64,000 nt of DNA from Actinomyces glycerinitolerans. GTDB lineage: Bacteria > Actinomycetota > Actinomycetes > Actinomycetales > Actinomycetaceae. Both the position numbers and the translations under genes were made by a program. The notes below the pieces were generated by a model, which saw only the letters and a list, made by a program, of their open reading frames with translations, was not told where the DNA came from and did not search any database. Shown piece by piece: positions 45,687-53,417 of the stretch (positions are counted from its first letter, which is position 1; the number at the start of each line of letters is the position of its first letter). The stretch lies in NCBI RefSeq assembly GCF_900098745.1, contig NZ_FQTT01000015.1:124001-188000 (forward strand). The letters are read 5' to 3'.

Positions 45687-46586
45687 TCAGCGCTCCGGCC
45701 CGTTTGTGCGGTTGATGCCGGGGCGGTTTCGGTGTGGGGGTGTGTAGGTTGGGTTGTGTATGCCCAGGGTTTGGCGGATGCGGGCGGCGGTGGTGGGGTT
45801 TGTGCGTGCGCCTGGGGGTGGGCGGGCGGCCAGCACCGCCCTGCTCAGGGTTTGTGCGGGCGCCCGGGAGCCAGGCTCCGTGCACGGCTGAGCGAGTTGC
45901 AGTGGCGGGGGCGGCTGGCGGGCGCGCAGCTGCTGGACGTTACGACGCCGGTTGGTCAGCACCACCTGGAAGCGCAGCGGCAGATGGCCCATCCCGGCGG
46001 CGACCTGGCGCTCGGTGGCAGCATCGATCACGTCGGCATTGCTGAGGTTCTGCGCCCCCAGGGAGGAATTGACGCCTCTGTCTCCAGGGATCGGCGTGCC
46101 GCCCGCGTCCCGGGAGGGACTCAGGTCACCGCCCAGGACCTGGTCGGGGTTGTGCAGAATCGCCACCTGCCGCATAGCCTCACGCGCCCAAGCACGGGAC
46201 GCGGCACTAGGCATGCCAAGAAGGTCCCTACCGTACTCAGCAAGTCTGTTTCTGAGTTGTTCGCGTGCGCGTCGTGTGGCTTCGTTGCCTTGTCTGCCTT
46301 GTTGTTTGAATAGGTCGCGGGCGGCCAGGTAGTCCTTGGTTGGCATTTGCGCCAGGATCTGGTATTGGCCGTCGAGTTGGAACTCGAACTCCGCTCCCTT
46401 GGCCTGCAGGTCGGGGTTACGGCCGTTGTGGTAGACGGTGCGCACCATGGCTCGGTCGTCGCGGGCTGGTGAGGGTGGGTACTGCTTGGCGACCGCTCCG
46501 GGGTCCTCGGCGCCCAGGGCGTGCCGGAAGCCGTGTGAATCCGGCAGAGCTGCAGGAGCAGGATTTGTCTTGGCCGTCCCCGTCAT
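45687..46586 (-). CDS. Ntox15-family (Tde-type) DNase toxin, effector 2
   Basis: 299 residues. The toxin domain (about 45-200) has FEFQLDGQYQILAQMPTKDYLAARDLFKQQGRQG (67-100), the HxxD motif as HNPD in AILHNPDQVLGGD (145-148) and GVNSSLGAQN (171-180), the Ntox15 set also present in effector 1. Overall sequence similarity to effector 1 is low outside these motifs, so they are different alleles rather than a recent duplication. The tail (about 210-299) is Pro/Arg-rich and ends PTYTPPHRNRPGINRTNGPER. It overlaps immunity gene 2 by four bases (ATGA). Confidence 0.78.
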   Translation of the reverse strand: MTGTAKTNPAPAALPDSHGFRHALGAEDPGAVAKQYPPSPARDDRAMVRTVYHNGRNPDLQAKGAEFEFQLDGQYQILAQMPTKDYLAARDLFKQQGRQGNEATRRAREQLRNRLAEYGRDLLGMPSAASRAWAREAMRQVAILHNPDQVLGGDLSPSRDAGGTPIPGDRGVNSSLGAQNLSNADVIDAATERQVAAGMGHLPLRFQVVLTNRRRNVQQLRARQPPPPLQLAQPCTEPGSRAPAQTLSRAVLAARPPPGARTNPTTAARIRQTLGIHNPTYTPPHRNRPGINRTNGPER

Positions 46587-47416
46587 GACTCGCTTGCCTG
46601 GCCGAGCGGGGAGGTGCCGGGATCGGTGCCGATAATCGGGGCTACCTGGCCCCAGTTGGCGCCCACCGGGTCACTGACGGTGATGTCGTTCTGCTGTGCT
46701 TGCAGGGTCAGGTAGGTGTGGGCGTCGGTGATGCGCAGATTGTCCACGCTGATCGGCCCGCCCAGTGCGGGTGGGAGCACAAACCCGTACACCTGGTGGG
46801 AGTTGATCGGCCCTAGGCGCTCCAACGCCTGCGGCGGCAACGCCCGCTCGGCATTATCCTCAGGACCCTCAACACTACGATCCGCAGCACCAGAGAAAGC
46901 TGTTCGTCCTTGTCGCTGGTGTACTTCTGGGTTTTGGACGGACTGTATGGCGAGCTGGTCGATAATAACCTCACCATAGGTGGGGTCGATCTCGACGCTG
47001 TGACCGCTGTTCTCCCCCCACAGGAATAGGTTGCCCATGGCGGAGCGGGCCAGGCAGTGGAAGGTGTCGGTGAACGGCAGGCGCTCTCTCACCGGGTCCA
47101 GCCACTCGCGAACCACTGGTGCCCAGGCGATGGGGTCGGTGATCCAGAACAGGCCATCACCAAAACCTTCGAACCCGAACCGCCTCCATATATGCAGAAC
47201 CGAGCGCGGCAGGATGTCTTCGAAATGGGTGAAGTACTCCTCCGGCACCGGGGTGGCTACGTCCATGGGCGCCAGCCCAGTCCCCGTGTCCGGATCAATC
47301 AGGTCCCGGTCAATGACCTCATCGGTCAGTGCGTCCTGCTCCACTGGGTCGGTCGGCTCGGGCACCGGAGTAAAGTCCCACAGACCCGCCGAGAGTTCTT
47401 CACCGTTGTCATTCAT
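46583..47416 (-). CDS. GAD-like/DUF1851 immunity protein (Tdi1-type), for effector 2
   Basis: 277 residues from ATG 47416, which has GGAGGAG upstream; a longer frame would overlap the zeta gene. GAD-like part: FTHFEDILPRSVLHIWRRFGFEGFGDGLFWITDPIAWAPVVREWL (about 50-95) and CLARSAMGNLFLWGENSGH. The C-terminal DUF1851-type part is INSHQVYGFVLPPALGGPISVDNLRITDAHTYLTLQAQQN. The layout is the same as immunity protein 1 with much changed residues, as expected for specific inhibitors of two different toxins. It precedes and overlaps the toxin gene. Confidence 0.8.
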   Translation of the reverse strand: MNDNGEELSAGLWDFTPVPEPTDPVEQDALTDEVIDRDLIDPDTGTGLAPMDVATPVPEEYFTHFEDILPRSVLHIWRRFGFEGFGDGLFWITDPIAWAPVVREWLDPVRERLPFTDTFHCLARSAMGNLFLWGENSGHSVEIDPTYGEVIIDQLAIQSVQNPEVHQRQGRTAFSGAADRSVEGPEDNAERALPPQALERLGPINSHQVYGFVLPPALGGPISVDNLRITDAHTYLTLQAQQNDITVSDPVGANWGQVAPIIGTDPGTSPLGQASES

Positions 47417-47468
47417 GCCGGTTCTCCTCCCGGACGACCACCAAACCGTGACCTTGGTGACACTACCA

Positions 47469-48644
47469 TCAGAGGCCGGTGCCGTGGTCTTGTCTGGGTG
47501 GTTTGGGGGTGTAAGGGCGTGGGGCGCTGATGTTGCGTAGTACGTCTTGACGGGTGAACGGCTGCCTTGGCGGGGCGGAGGCGGCGGGGTCACAAATGCG
47601 AGCGGTGGCTGCCTGTTGGGTGCGTGGTGGTCTGATGGCGGCGAGTAGGGGGTAGGGGGTGGAGTAGGAGCGTGTGATGCCGTCGCGGTCGGTGTGGTCG
47701 ATGATGGTGGGGCCGTGCTCGGTGCGGTGGGTGACTAGCAGGTCCGCGGCCTTCAGGGTGGCGCTGGTGGTGGCGAGTTGGTGGGTGGAGCGGGCGTTCT
47801 CAATGCACCGGCTGGTGCGGGTGCGGTCCGGGCCGGTGGTGAAGGTGGCGGTGATGGCTGTGGGTGGGGTGTAGCGGGCGGTGGGGTCGCCCTGGGAGCG
47901 GGGCCCGGCCCAGCGGTCCCGGGCACCCTCGAGGCACATGTCCTCGGGGGTGTCCACGGCGACGATGGCTACCTGCGTGTAGTCGGCGGCTTCGAGCTCA
48001 TGAATCAGGCGGGGACCCTGACCGACGGTCGGGGACTCCATCCATTGCAGGGTGCCTTCGATTTTGACGTCAGACTTTCTGCGCAGGAGGTCGTTGCGGG
48101 CGAGGTCTGCGGTGCTGGTGGACAGGGGGTGGACGAGGGTGGCCAGCTCGCCGCGGCTGACGGGGCGTCCGTCGGCCAGGGGGCCGGGTGCTTGCGCGGC
48201 GATTAGGTTGTCCCAGTGGGTGCGGGCCTGGGCCAGCAGTTCGGGGTTCACGTCCAGGCCGGGCACGGGGCTGCCGAGCAGGAGCTGCTTGATGTCGTCG
48301 GCGTCGATGGTGGTGTAACCGGCCTCGTCCACCCCCAGCTCGGCCGAGCGCTCATCCCCCAGGATCTTGCGGGCGGCGCGGACCGCCTGGGACTTGCCTG
48401 CTCCCGGGGACCCCGCCATAATGATCGCCCTACCCCCACGTGAACCGCGCTCCCTGGCCCGGGCCAGATAGGCGCCCCTGATCTCCTCACGCAACTGATG
48501 CCACATGCTGCCGGGAGCAGGCTTGCGTGGCAGGGTGTGGCCGGGCGCCAGGCGGTCAATGATCTCCTGGACCTGGGCGGCGGTGGCCTCCACAACCTCA
48601 CTCGCCGGGGTGCTCCCGGTGCCCCTGGTGGTTGGGGGTGTCAC
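47469..48644 (-). CDS. zeta-toxin-family kinase
   Basis: 391 residues. The core P-loop is GRAIIMAGSPGAGKSQAVRAARKILG (Walker A GSPGAGKS, 78-85), followed by AGYTTIDADDIKQLLLGSPVPGLD, the layout of zeta/PezT kinases. These phosphorylate UDP-GlcNAc and block wall synthesis; zeta-like kinases with other substrates exist. The last ~60 residues form a basic Pro-rich tail ending ISAPRPYTPKPPRQDHGTGL, similar in style to the effector tails, so it may be a third secreted effector. GTG start overlaps the upstream gene by four bases (GTGA). Confidence 0.8.
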   Translation of the reverse strand: MTPPTTRGTGSTPASEVVEATAAQVQEIIDRLAPGHTLPRKPAPGSMWHQLREEIRGAYLARARERGSRGGRAIIMAGSPGAGKSQAVRAARKILGDERSAELGVDEAGYTTIDADDIKQLLLGSPVPGLDVNPELLAQARTHWDNLIAAQAPGPLADGRPVSRGELATLVHPLSTSTADLARNDLLRRKSDVKIEGTLQWMESPTVGQGPRLIHELEAADYTQVAIVAVDTPEDMCLEGARDRWAGPRSQGDPTARYTPPTAITATFTTGPDRTRTSRCIENARSTHQLATTSATLKAADLLVTHRTEHGPTIIDHTDRDGITRSYSTPYPLLAAIRPPRTQQAATARICDPAASAPPRQPFTRQDVLRNISAPRPYTPKPPRQDHGTGL

Positions 48645-49195
48645 TGGGGCTGCCAGCCCTTCTCCCAGGGCATGGGATCATCGGGCGGTTTGGGCATCGG
48701 ATCGGTGATCGCCCTTAGTTCGGTGTACTCCTGGTCGGATAAGTATCCCAATCCGTGCAGACCGTCGACGTCGTCCCAGGAGCCGCGCTCGTAGCCGTCG
48801 TAGCCGCGCAGGCGGCCGAAGGTGTAGGGCCAGGTGCGCAGTCGGTCCATCATCTCCTGGCTGCTGATCTGCCCCAAAAACCGCCGGAAGATAAGCTCCT
48901 CCGGGGTCTCGGGGCGCACCAGCTCGCCGCGCTGCATCTGCTGGCCCACATGGGCCACGAACCTGGGTTCGGAGCCGGTGCGCTCAGCCACCTGCTGGGG
49001 GGTCAGTCCCTGTCGCAGCAGGTGCTGAATCTCCCGATCACGATCAAAACGCGCTAGGACCTCGGCCGCGGTCTCCCGCATCTCCTCGATGGTGAATCGG
49101 GAGTTCTTCACCCAGGAAAGGTCCTCGGATTCAGAACCCGATGCGGGCGAACTCTCCAGATCCGCAGAATGCCCCGTTGACTCCGGGTTGCTCAT
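48641..49195 (-). CDS. hypothetical helical protein, possible zeta partner or immunity
   Basis: 184 residues. After a Ser-rich start the protein is helical and charged: FTIEEMRETAAEVLARFDRDREIQHLLRQGLTPQQVAERTGSEPRFVAHVGQQMQRGELV contains a helix-turn-helix-like segment. The end is YLSDQEYTELRAITDPMPKPPDDPMPWEKGWQPQ. It resembles no family I can name. Position (first in unit, overlapping the kinase) suggests an antitoxin or immunity role. ATG follows GGGAGG. Confidence 0.55.
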   Translation of the reverse strand: MSNPESTGHSADLESSPASGSESEDLSWVKNSRFTIEEMRETAAEVLARFDRDREIQHLLRQGLTPQQVAERTGSEPRFVAHVGQQMQRGELVRPETPEELIFRRFLGQISSQEMMDRLRTWPYTFGRLRGYDGYERGSWDDVDGLHGLGYLSDQEYTELRAITDPMPKPPDDPMPWEKGWQPQ

Positions 49196-49319
49196 AACCG
49201 GCCTCCCAGCCCAGATGCACCATGAAACGACGCTGTGACCCTATCGACACTACCCGGGCACGTCAACGCAGGGGACTCCCATCTCGCGGCGGTTGTTCTC
49301 GGGGGCTCCGGAGGGTAAT
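49196..49319 (-). promoter_or_regulatory. promoter region of the right-hand leftward unit
   Basis: 124 bases between the sip stop and the first island gene on the right. It must hold the promoter for 49195-45019, unless transcription runs on from the siderophore operon. No clear box seen. Confidence 0.35.
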
Positions 49320-49365
49320 CGACCTCAACCCTCCGCTCGGCCCAGGCGCCAGTAGCCCATGAAGG
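49320..49365 (-). repeat. right copy of island-flanking direct repeat (within intact sip 3' end)
   Basis: Matches 29518-29563 over 46 bases, including the last 28 identical ones. This copy is joined to the complete sip gene. Confidence 0.8.
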
Positions 49366-50329
49366 CCACGGCCCGCCGGTCCAGGCCCCGCTCGGACACC
49401 AGGTGGCGACGCAGGGCGCACACGGCGCCCGCCTCGCCGGCCAGCCACGCGTACACGTCGGCCCGCTTGAGCGCCGCGCCGCCTCGCGCGGTGCGCGGCA
49501 CCTCCCACAGCAATTCGCGATCCACGTCGATTTCCTCAACCTGTTGCGGAGCGCCCTCCGGCAGCAACTCGGCCGCCGCCCGTTTCACGCCCGCCACGAG
49601 GCGTTCGCCGTGCGGCCGCGCGTCACGGGCGAGTGCGCGCACCTCAATGCCCGGGTGCGCGGGCAGGTAGTCGGCGTCGGCCGCCACGGGCAGCTCGACC
49701 ACCGCAATACCCCGTGCGGATGCGGGCAACTGCTCCAGAATCCTGGCGATCGCCGGGGCCGCCGTCTCATCCCCGCCGAGCAGGAAGCGTCCGGTGACGG
49801 TCGGCGGCACGAAGTCCACGCCGCCGGGACGCGCACCGGTCGGTTGCGTCCTCAGCCAGGCGCGCGAGGGCCCCAGCAGCATCGCCGACGTGCCCGGACG
49901 GGCGCTCTCCAGCCAGCGGGCGGCCGGACCCAGCGGCGCATGCACCACCATGTCAACGTCGACCTCCCCACCGGTGGAGGCCCCGGCGGTTCCCGTTCGC
50001 CTTTGTTTTGGCTCCTCGGCCGCGTCGTCCAAGTCCTGCCCGGCCCCGGGACGGACGGCGCGCGTGGTGTAGGTGCGTATCGGTGGGCGCCGGTCGGTGG
50101 GCAGGGTGCGCCAGCCGCCGTACCAGTCCGCGCCCGTCGGCAGATGCGCGTAACCGCCCTCGACGGCGGGCAGTACCAGCTTGATCCGCTGATCCCAGCC
50201 CGGATCGGCGAAGTCCTCCAGTTCGTCTCCGGTGAAGGTCACCCGCCGCAGGCTTGGGGTGACATCCACGATCCGTTCCACCCGCACCGGGAAGAATCGG
50301 AACGCAGACGCCCCCGCCGCGGCGCTCAC
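49325..50329 (-). CDS. siderophore-interacting protein (FAD-linked ferric reductase)
   Basis: 334 residues of the ViuB/YqjH type, which reduce ferric siderophores in the cytosol. FAD-binding part: RVERIVDVTPSLRRVTFTGDEL and IRTYTTRAVR. NAD(P)H-binding part: GRFLLGGDETAAPAIARILEQLPASARGIAVVELP, YAWLAGEAGAVCALRRHLVSERGLDRRAVAFMGYWRLGRAEG. An insert with GQDLDDAAEEPKQRRTGTAGASTGGEVDVD (about 80-110) is unusual. GTG 50329 overlaps the ATPase stop (GTGA); longer frame rejected. Its 3' end borders the T4SS island. Confidence 0.92.
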   Translation of the reverse strand: MSAAAGASAFRFFPVRVERIVDVTPSLRRVTFTGDELEDFADPGWDQRIKLVLPAVEGGYAHLPTGADWYGGWRTLPTDRRPPIRTYTTRAVRPGAGQDLDDAAEEPKQRRTGTAGASTGGEVDVDMVVHAPLGPAARWLESARPGTSAMLLGPSRAWLRTQPTGARPGGVDFVPPTVTGRFLLGGDETAAPAIARILEQLPASARGIAVVELPVAADADYLPAHPGIEVRALARDARPHGERLVAGVKRAAAELLPEGAPQQVEEIDVDRELLWEVPRTARGGAALKRADVYAWLAGEAGAVCALRRHLVSERGLDRRAVAFMGYWRLGRAEG

Positions 50330-51261
50330 GACGTCGCCCCCGTATCCGCCGCGCCGACCACGTGGTGGCGGCCCTTGGGTAGCACCAGCGGTGTAGCCGA
50401 AACCGGGTCGGTGATGACCTCGGCCTCCAGATCGAACACCTCGCGCATCAGCGCCGGACTGACCACCTGGCCCGGCGCCCCCGCGGCCACTACTCGCCCC
50501 CGACGCATGGCGATGACGTGGTCGGCGTAGCGGGCGGCCAGGTTGATGTCGTGCAGCACCATCACGATCGTGGTGCCGCGCTCCCGGTTCAGGTCGGTGA
50601 GCAGGTCCAGCACTTCCACCTGGTGGGTCAGGTCCAGGAAGGTGGTGGGCTCGTCCAGCAGGAGCACGTCGGTGCGCTGGGCGAGCGCCATGGCGATCCA
50701 CACCCGCTGCCGCTGCCCGCCCGACAGCTCATCCACGCTCCGGTCGGCCAACTGCGCCGTGCGCGTGGCCCGCAGCGCCTCCTCCACGATGCGCCGGTCC
50801 GCGGCGGAGGTGGAGTGGAACAGGCCCTGGTGCGGGTGTCGGGCGCGGCCCACCAGGTCGGCGACGACGATCCCCTCGGGCGCAATCGGCTGCTGCGGCA
50901 GCAGCCCGAGCCGGGTGGCCAGGCGCTTTGTCGGAATGGTGGTTACGTCCCGGCCGTCCAGCAGCACCGACCCGGACGTCGGCGCCAGTATCCGCGCCAT
51001 GGTCTTCAGCAGCGTCGACTTGCCGCAGGCGTTCGCGCCCACGATCACGGTGATGGCGCCCACGGGAACGGTGATATCGACGTCGTCGACGACGGTGCGG
51101 CGCCCGTAGCCGGACCGCAGCCCGCGGGTGGTGAGGCTGCGGGGGACCGCGCGCCCGGAATCATGTGCGTCGGCGCGCGACTGGGCGGACTCGATCGACG
51201 TGACCGGAGCCGCGGACAACCCGCCGGCGGCTGCGTCGGCCCGAGTTTTGGTGGAACTCAT
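50326..51261 (-). CDS. iron-siderophore ABC transporter ATPase (FepC/FhuC-type)
   Basis: 311 residues. Walker A VGANACGKSTLLKTMARIL (about 74-92), Q-loop LLPQQP, signature VDELSGGQRQRVWIAMALAQ, Walker B VLLLDEPTTFLDL, His-switch VLHD. About 45 extra N-terminal residues are low complexity. ATG 51261 overlaps the permease stop; frames further upstream lie inside the permease gene. It powers the FecCD permeases of this operon. Confidence 0.94.
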   Translation of the reverse strand: MSSTKTRADAAAGGLSAAPVTSIESAQSRADAHDSGRAVPRSLTTRGLRSGYGRRTVVDDVDITVPVGAITVIVGANACGKSTLLKTMARILAPTSGSVLLDGRDVTTIPTKRLATRLGLLPQQPIAPEGIVVADLVGRARHPHQGLFHSTSAADRRIVEEALRATRTAQLADRSVDELSGGQRQRVWIAMALAQRTDVLLLDEPTTFLDLTHQVEVLDLLTDLNRERGTTIVMVLHDINLAARYADHVIAMRRGRVVAAGAPGQVVSPALMREVFDLEAEVITDPVSATPLVLPKGRHHVVGAADTGATS

Positions 51262-52307
51262 GCGGAGGCTCCCTCCCGGTTGAGGCGGACCAGCTGAAGC
51301 AGCAGGTAGGGGGCGCCGACGATGCCGGTGACCACGCCGACCGGTAGCGCGGTGGGGAACAGATGCTGGCCGGCCAGGTCCGCGCCGAGCACGATCGCCG
51401 CCCCCATCAGTGCCGACGGCGCCAGCAGGGCCCGATCGGTGCGCCCCACCAGCCGGGCGGTGAGCGGGCCGGCGAGGAAGGCGACGAAGGCGATCGGCCC
51501 AGTGGCCGCCGTCGCGAAGGCCGCCAGCGCCACCGTGGACAGCAGCAGCACCAGGCGGGTGCGATCCACGTGCACCCCCAGCCCGGTGGCGGACTCCTCT
51601 CCCAGCGACAACGTGGTCAGATTTCGGCCCAGGGCCAGCAGTGCCCCACCCAGGAGGACGACGGCGCCCGCCAGCAGCGGCACCTGTCCCCAACTCGCAT
51701 CCCCCAGTGAGCCCGACAACCAGCGCATGGCGTCGGTGACGGAATAGATCGAGGCCCGCAACTGCAAATAGGAGATCACGGAGGAGAACATGGCCGAGAT
51801 GCCGATGCCGATCAGGATCAGGCGCCCGCCCTGGGTGCTGCCGGTGCCGGAGAGCAGGTAGATGACCAGCGCCGTGCCCAGCCCGCACACCAGCGCCAGC
51901 AGGTTCACCCGCATCCCGGACCAGCCCAGCACCAGGATCGCGAACACCGCCGCCATGGAGGCCCCGGAGGTGATGCCGATGACGTCGGGGCTGGCCAGCT
52001 GATTGCGGAGCATCGTCTGCGACGTGCGGCCGGCCATGCCGAAGGCGGCGCCCGCCAGCAGGCCCAGCAGTGCGCGTGGGAGCCGCAACTGCCCGACGGC
52101 GAAGACGGCGCCCGGCACGTCACGTCCCGCAATCACGGCGACCACCTCCGCGGGGGAGTACCAGGTGGTGCCGGACAGCAGCATCAGCCACCACAGGCAG
52201 GCCACCAGGGCCGCCAGTGCCGCCGTGACGGCGAGGTAGCGGCGTTGGCGACGTCGTCGTCCCGCCTCGGTGAAGCCCGGCTCCACCGCGGCCGCGGCGG
52301 CGCTCAC
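51258..52307 (-). CDS. iron-siderophore ABC permease (FecCD family)
   Basis: 349 residues, about nine to ten membrane segments. Family stretches are LLGLLAGAAFGMAGRTSQTMLRNQLASPDVIGITSGASMAAVF, LIGIGISAMFSSVISYLQLR, ATAATGPIAFVAFLAGPLTARLVG and LPVGVVTGIVGAPYLLLQLVRLNR. Overlaps both neighbours by four bases. The tandem permease gene next to it supplies the other half of the channel. Confidence 0.93.
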   Translation of the reverse strand: MSAAAAAVEPGFTEAGRRRRQRRYLAVTAALAALVACLWWLMLLSGTTWYSPAEVVAVIAGRDVPGAVFAVGQLRLPRALLGLLAGAAFGMAGRTSQTMLRNQLASPDVIGITSGASMAAVFAILVLGWSGMRVNLLALVCGLGTALVIYLLSGTGSTQGGRLILIGIGISAMFSSVISYLQLRASIYSVTDAMRWLSGSLGDASWGQVPLLAGAVVLLGGALLALGRNLTTLSLGEESATGLGVHVDRTRLVLLLSTVALAAFATAATGPIAFVAFLAGPLTARLVGRTDRALLAPSALMGAAIVLGADLAGQHLFPTALPVGVVTGIVGAPYLLLQLVRLNREGASA

Positions 52308-53401
52308 AGCTCACGCACCTTCGCGCCGCGGGCGATCGCGATGAGAACCGGAGCCCCCACGAAGGCGGTCACCACGCCCACGCTCACCTCGCCGGGACGG
52401 GCGATCACCCGCCCCAGCACATCCGCGAAGGTCAGCAGCGCCGCCCCGCCCAGCGCCGACAGCGGCAGCAGCCACCGGTTGTCCGGACCCACCAGCATGC
52501 GCACGGCGTGCGGCACCATCAGCCCGACGAAGCCGATCGGACCGGCCAGCGCCGTCGTCGTCGCGCAGGCGATCACGCCCGCGGCCGCCGCCAGCAGGCG
52601 GGTGCGGCCGACCCTGACGCCCAGGCCCACGGCCATTTCCTCGCCCAGCGCCAGGGAGTTCAGCGGCCGCGCCACCGCGGCGGCCAGTACGACCGCGACC
52701 AGCAGGAACGGTGCGACGGTGGCCAGCGACGCCCAGGTACCCCGCCCGAGCGAACCCACCTGCCAGAAGCGGAAGTCGGTCAGTCCCTCCGCGCGCGGCA
52801 GCATGATGGCGCTGATCAGTGAGGACAGGGCCGCGCTCGTGGCCACGCCCGCCAGGGCGAGCTTGACCGGCGTGGTGCCGCCGGGGCCGAGCGAGCCGAC
52901 GGCGTACACGAAGACGGCGGTGAGGGCCGCCCCGGCCAGTGCCACCCACAGGTATTCCCACAGGGAGGAGATGTGTACGAACGCGATGGCGGCGACGATC
53001 GCCAGCGACGCCCCGGTGTTGATGCCGAGAATGCCCGGGTCGGCGATCGGGTTGCGGGTGACCGCCTGCATGAGGGCACCGGAGACCCCCAGCGCCGCCC
53101 CCGCGGTCACGGCGGTGGCGGTGCGCGGCACCCGCTCGGCCACCGCCAGCGCGCCGAGTGCCTCGCCTCTTCCGGCCAGTCCGTCCAGGATCTCTCCGAT
53201 GTCGACCACGCGCGCGCCGAAGGCGATCGAGCAGACGACGGCGAGCGCGAGCAGGGCGAGCAGCAGCCCACAGGCAACCAGCGGCCGACGGGAGCGACCG
53301 CGTCGGGACGACCGGGCCTCCGCCGACCCGGGAGAAGAGTCGGGCGCGGTATCCGGCAGTGGATTGGGGCGCGGCCGGGCGAGCGCGCTGCGGGCAGTCA
53401 C
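52304..53401 (-). CDS. iron-siderophore ABC permease (FecCD family)
   Basis: 365 residues. After an Arg/Pro/Ser-rich start (about 1-35) it has the FecCD pattern: AVTAGAALGVSGALMQAVTRNPIADPGILGINTGASLAI, LALAGVATSAALSSLISAIML, ALAGPIGFVGLMVPHAVRML and SVGVVTAFVGAPVLIAIARG. GTG start lies 16 bases downstream of the binding-protein gene. Confidence 0.93.
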   Translation of the reverse strand: MTARSALARPRPNPLPDTAPDSSPGSAEARSSRRGRSRRPLVACGLLLALLALAVVCSIAFGARVVDIGEILDGLAGRGEALGALAVAERVPRTATAVTAGAALGVSGALMQAVTRNPIADPGILGINTGASLAIVAAIAFVHISSLWEYLWVALAGAALTAVFVYAVGSLGPGGTTPVKLALAGVATSAALSSLISAIMLPRAEGLTDFRFWQVGSLGRGTWASLATVAPFLLVAVVLAAAVARPLNSLALGEEMAVGLGVRVGRTRLLAAAAGVIACATTTALAGPIGFVGLMVPHAVRMLVGPDNRWLLPLSALGGAALLTFADVLGRVIARPGEVSVGVVTAFVGAPVLIAIARGAKVREL

Positions 53402-53417
53402 TGGTGCTCGCTCAGGC

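Larger units (their letters stand above)
29518..49365. mobile_element. genomic island carrying a T4SS with toxin/immunity pairs, flanked by sip 3'-end repeats
   Basis: About 19.8 kb between two 46-bp direct repeats (29518-29563 and 49320-49365). The right copy is the real end of the intact sip gene; the left one is a bodiless remnant in the same orientation. Inside are 20 genes in three units: leftward 35168-29602, rightward 35391-45029 and leftward 49195-45019. I see no integrase, relaxase, replicase or phage gene. Mobility must have been lost or provided in trans. Boundaries are inferred from the repeats. Confidence 0.7.

Noticed and set aside
47417-47593. N-terminal extension of immunity protein 2
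   Set aside because: It overlaps the zeta gene end, is Pro-rich, and the ATG at 47416 has a strong ribosome site.
29602-49195. Reading the island as a standard conjugative element (ICE)
   Set aside because: No relaxase, integrase or replication gene was found. A remnant ICE is still possible, and is noted as the alternative.
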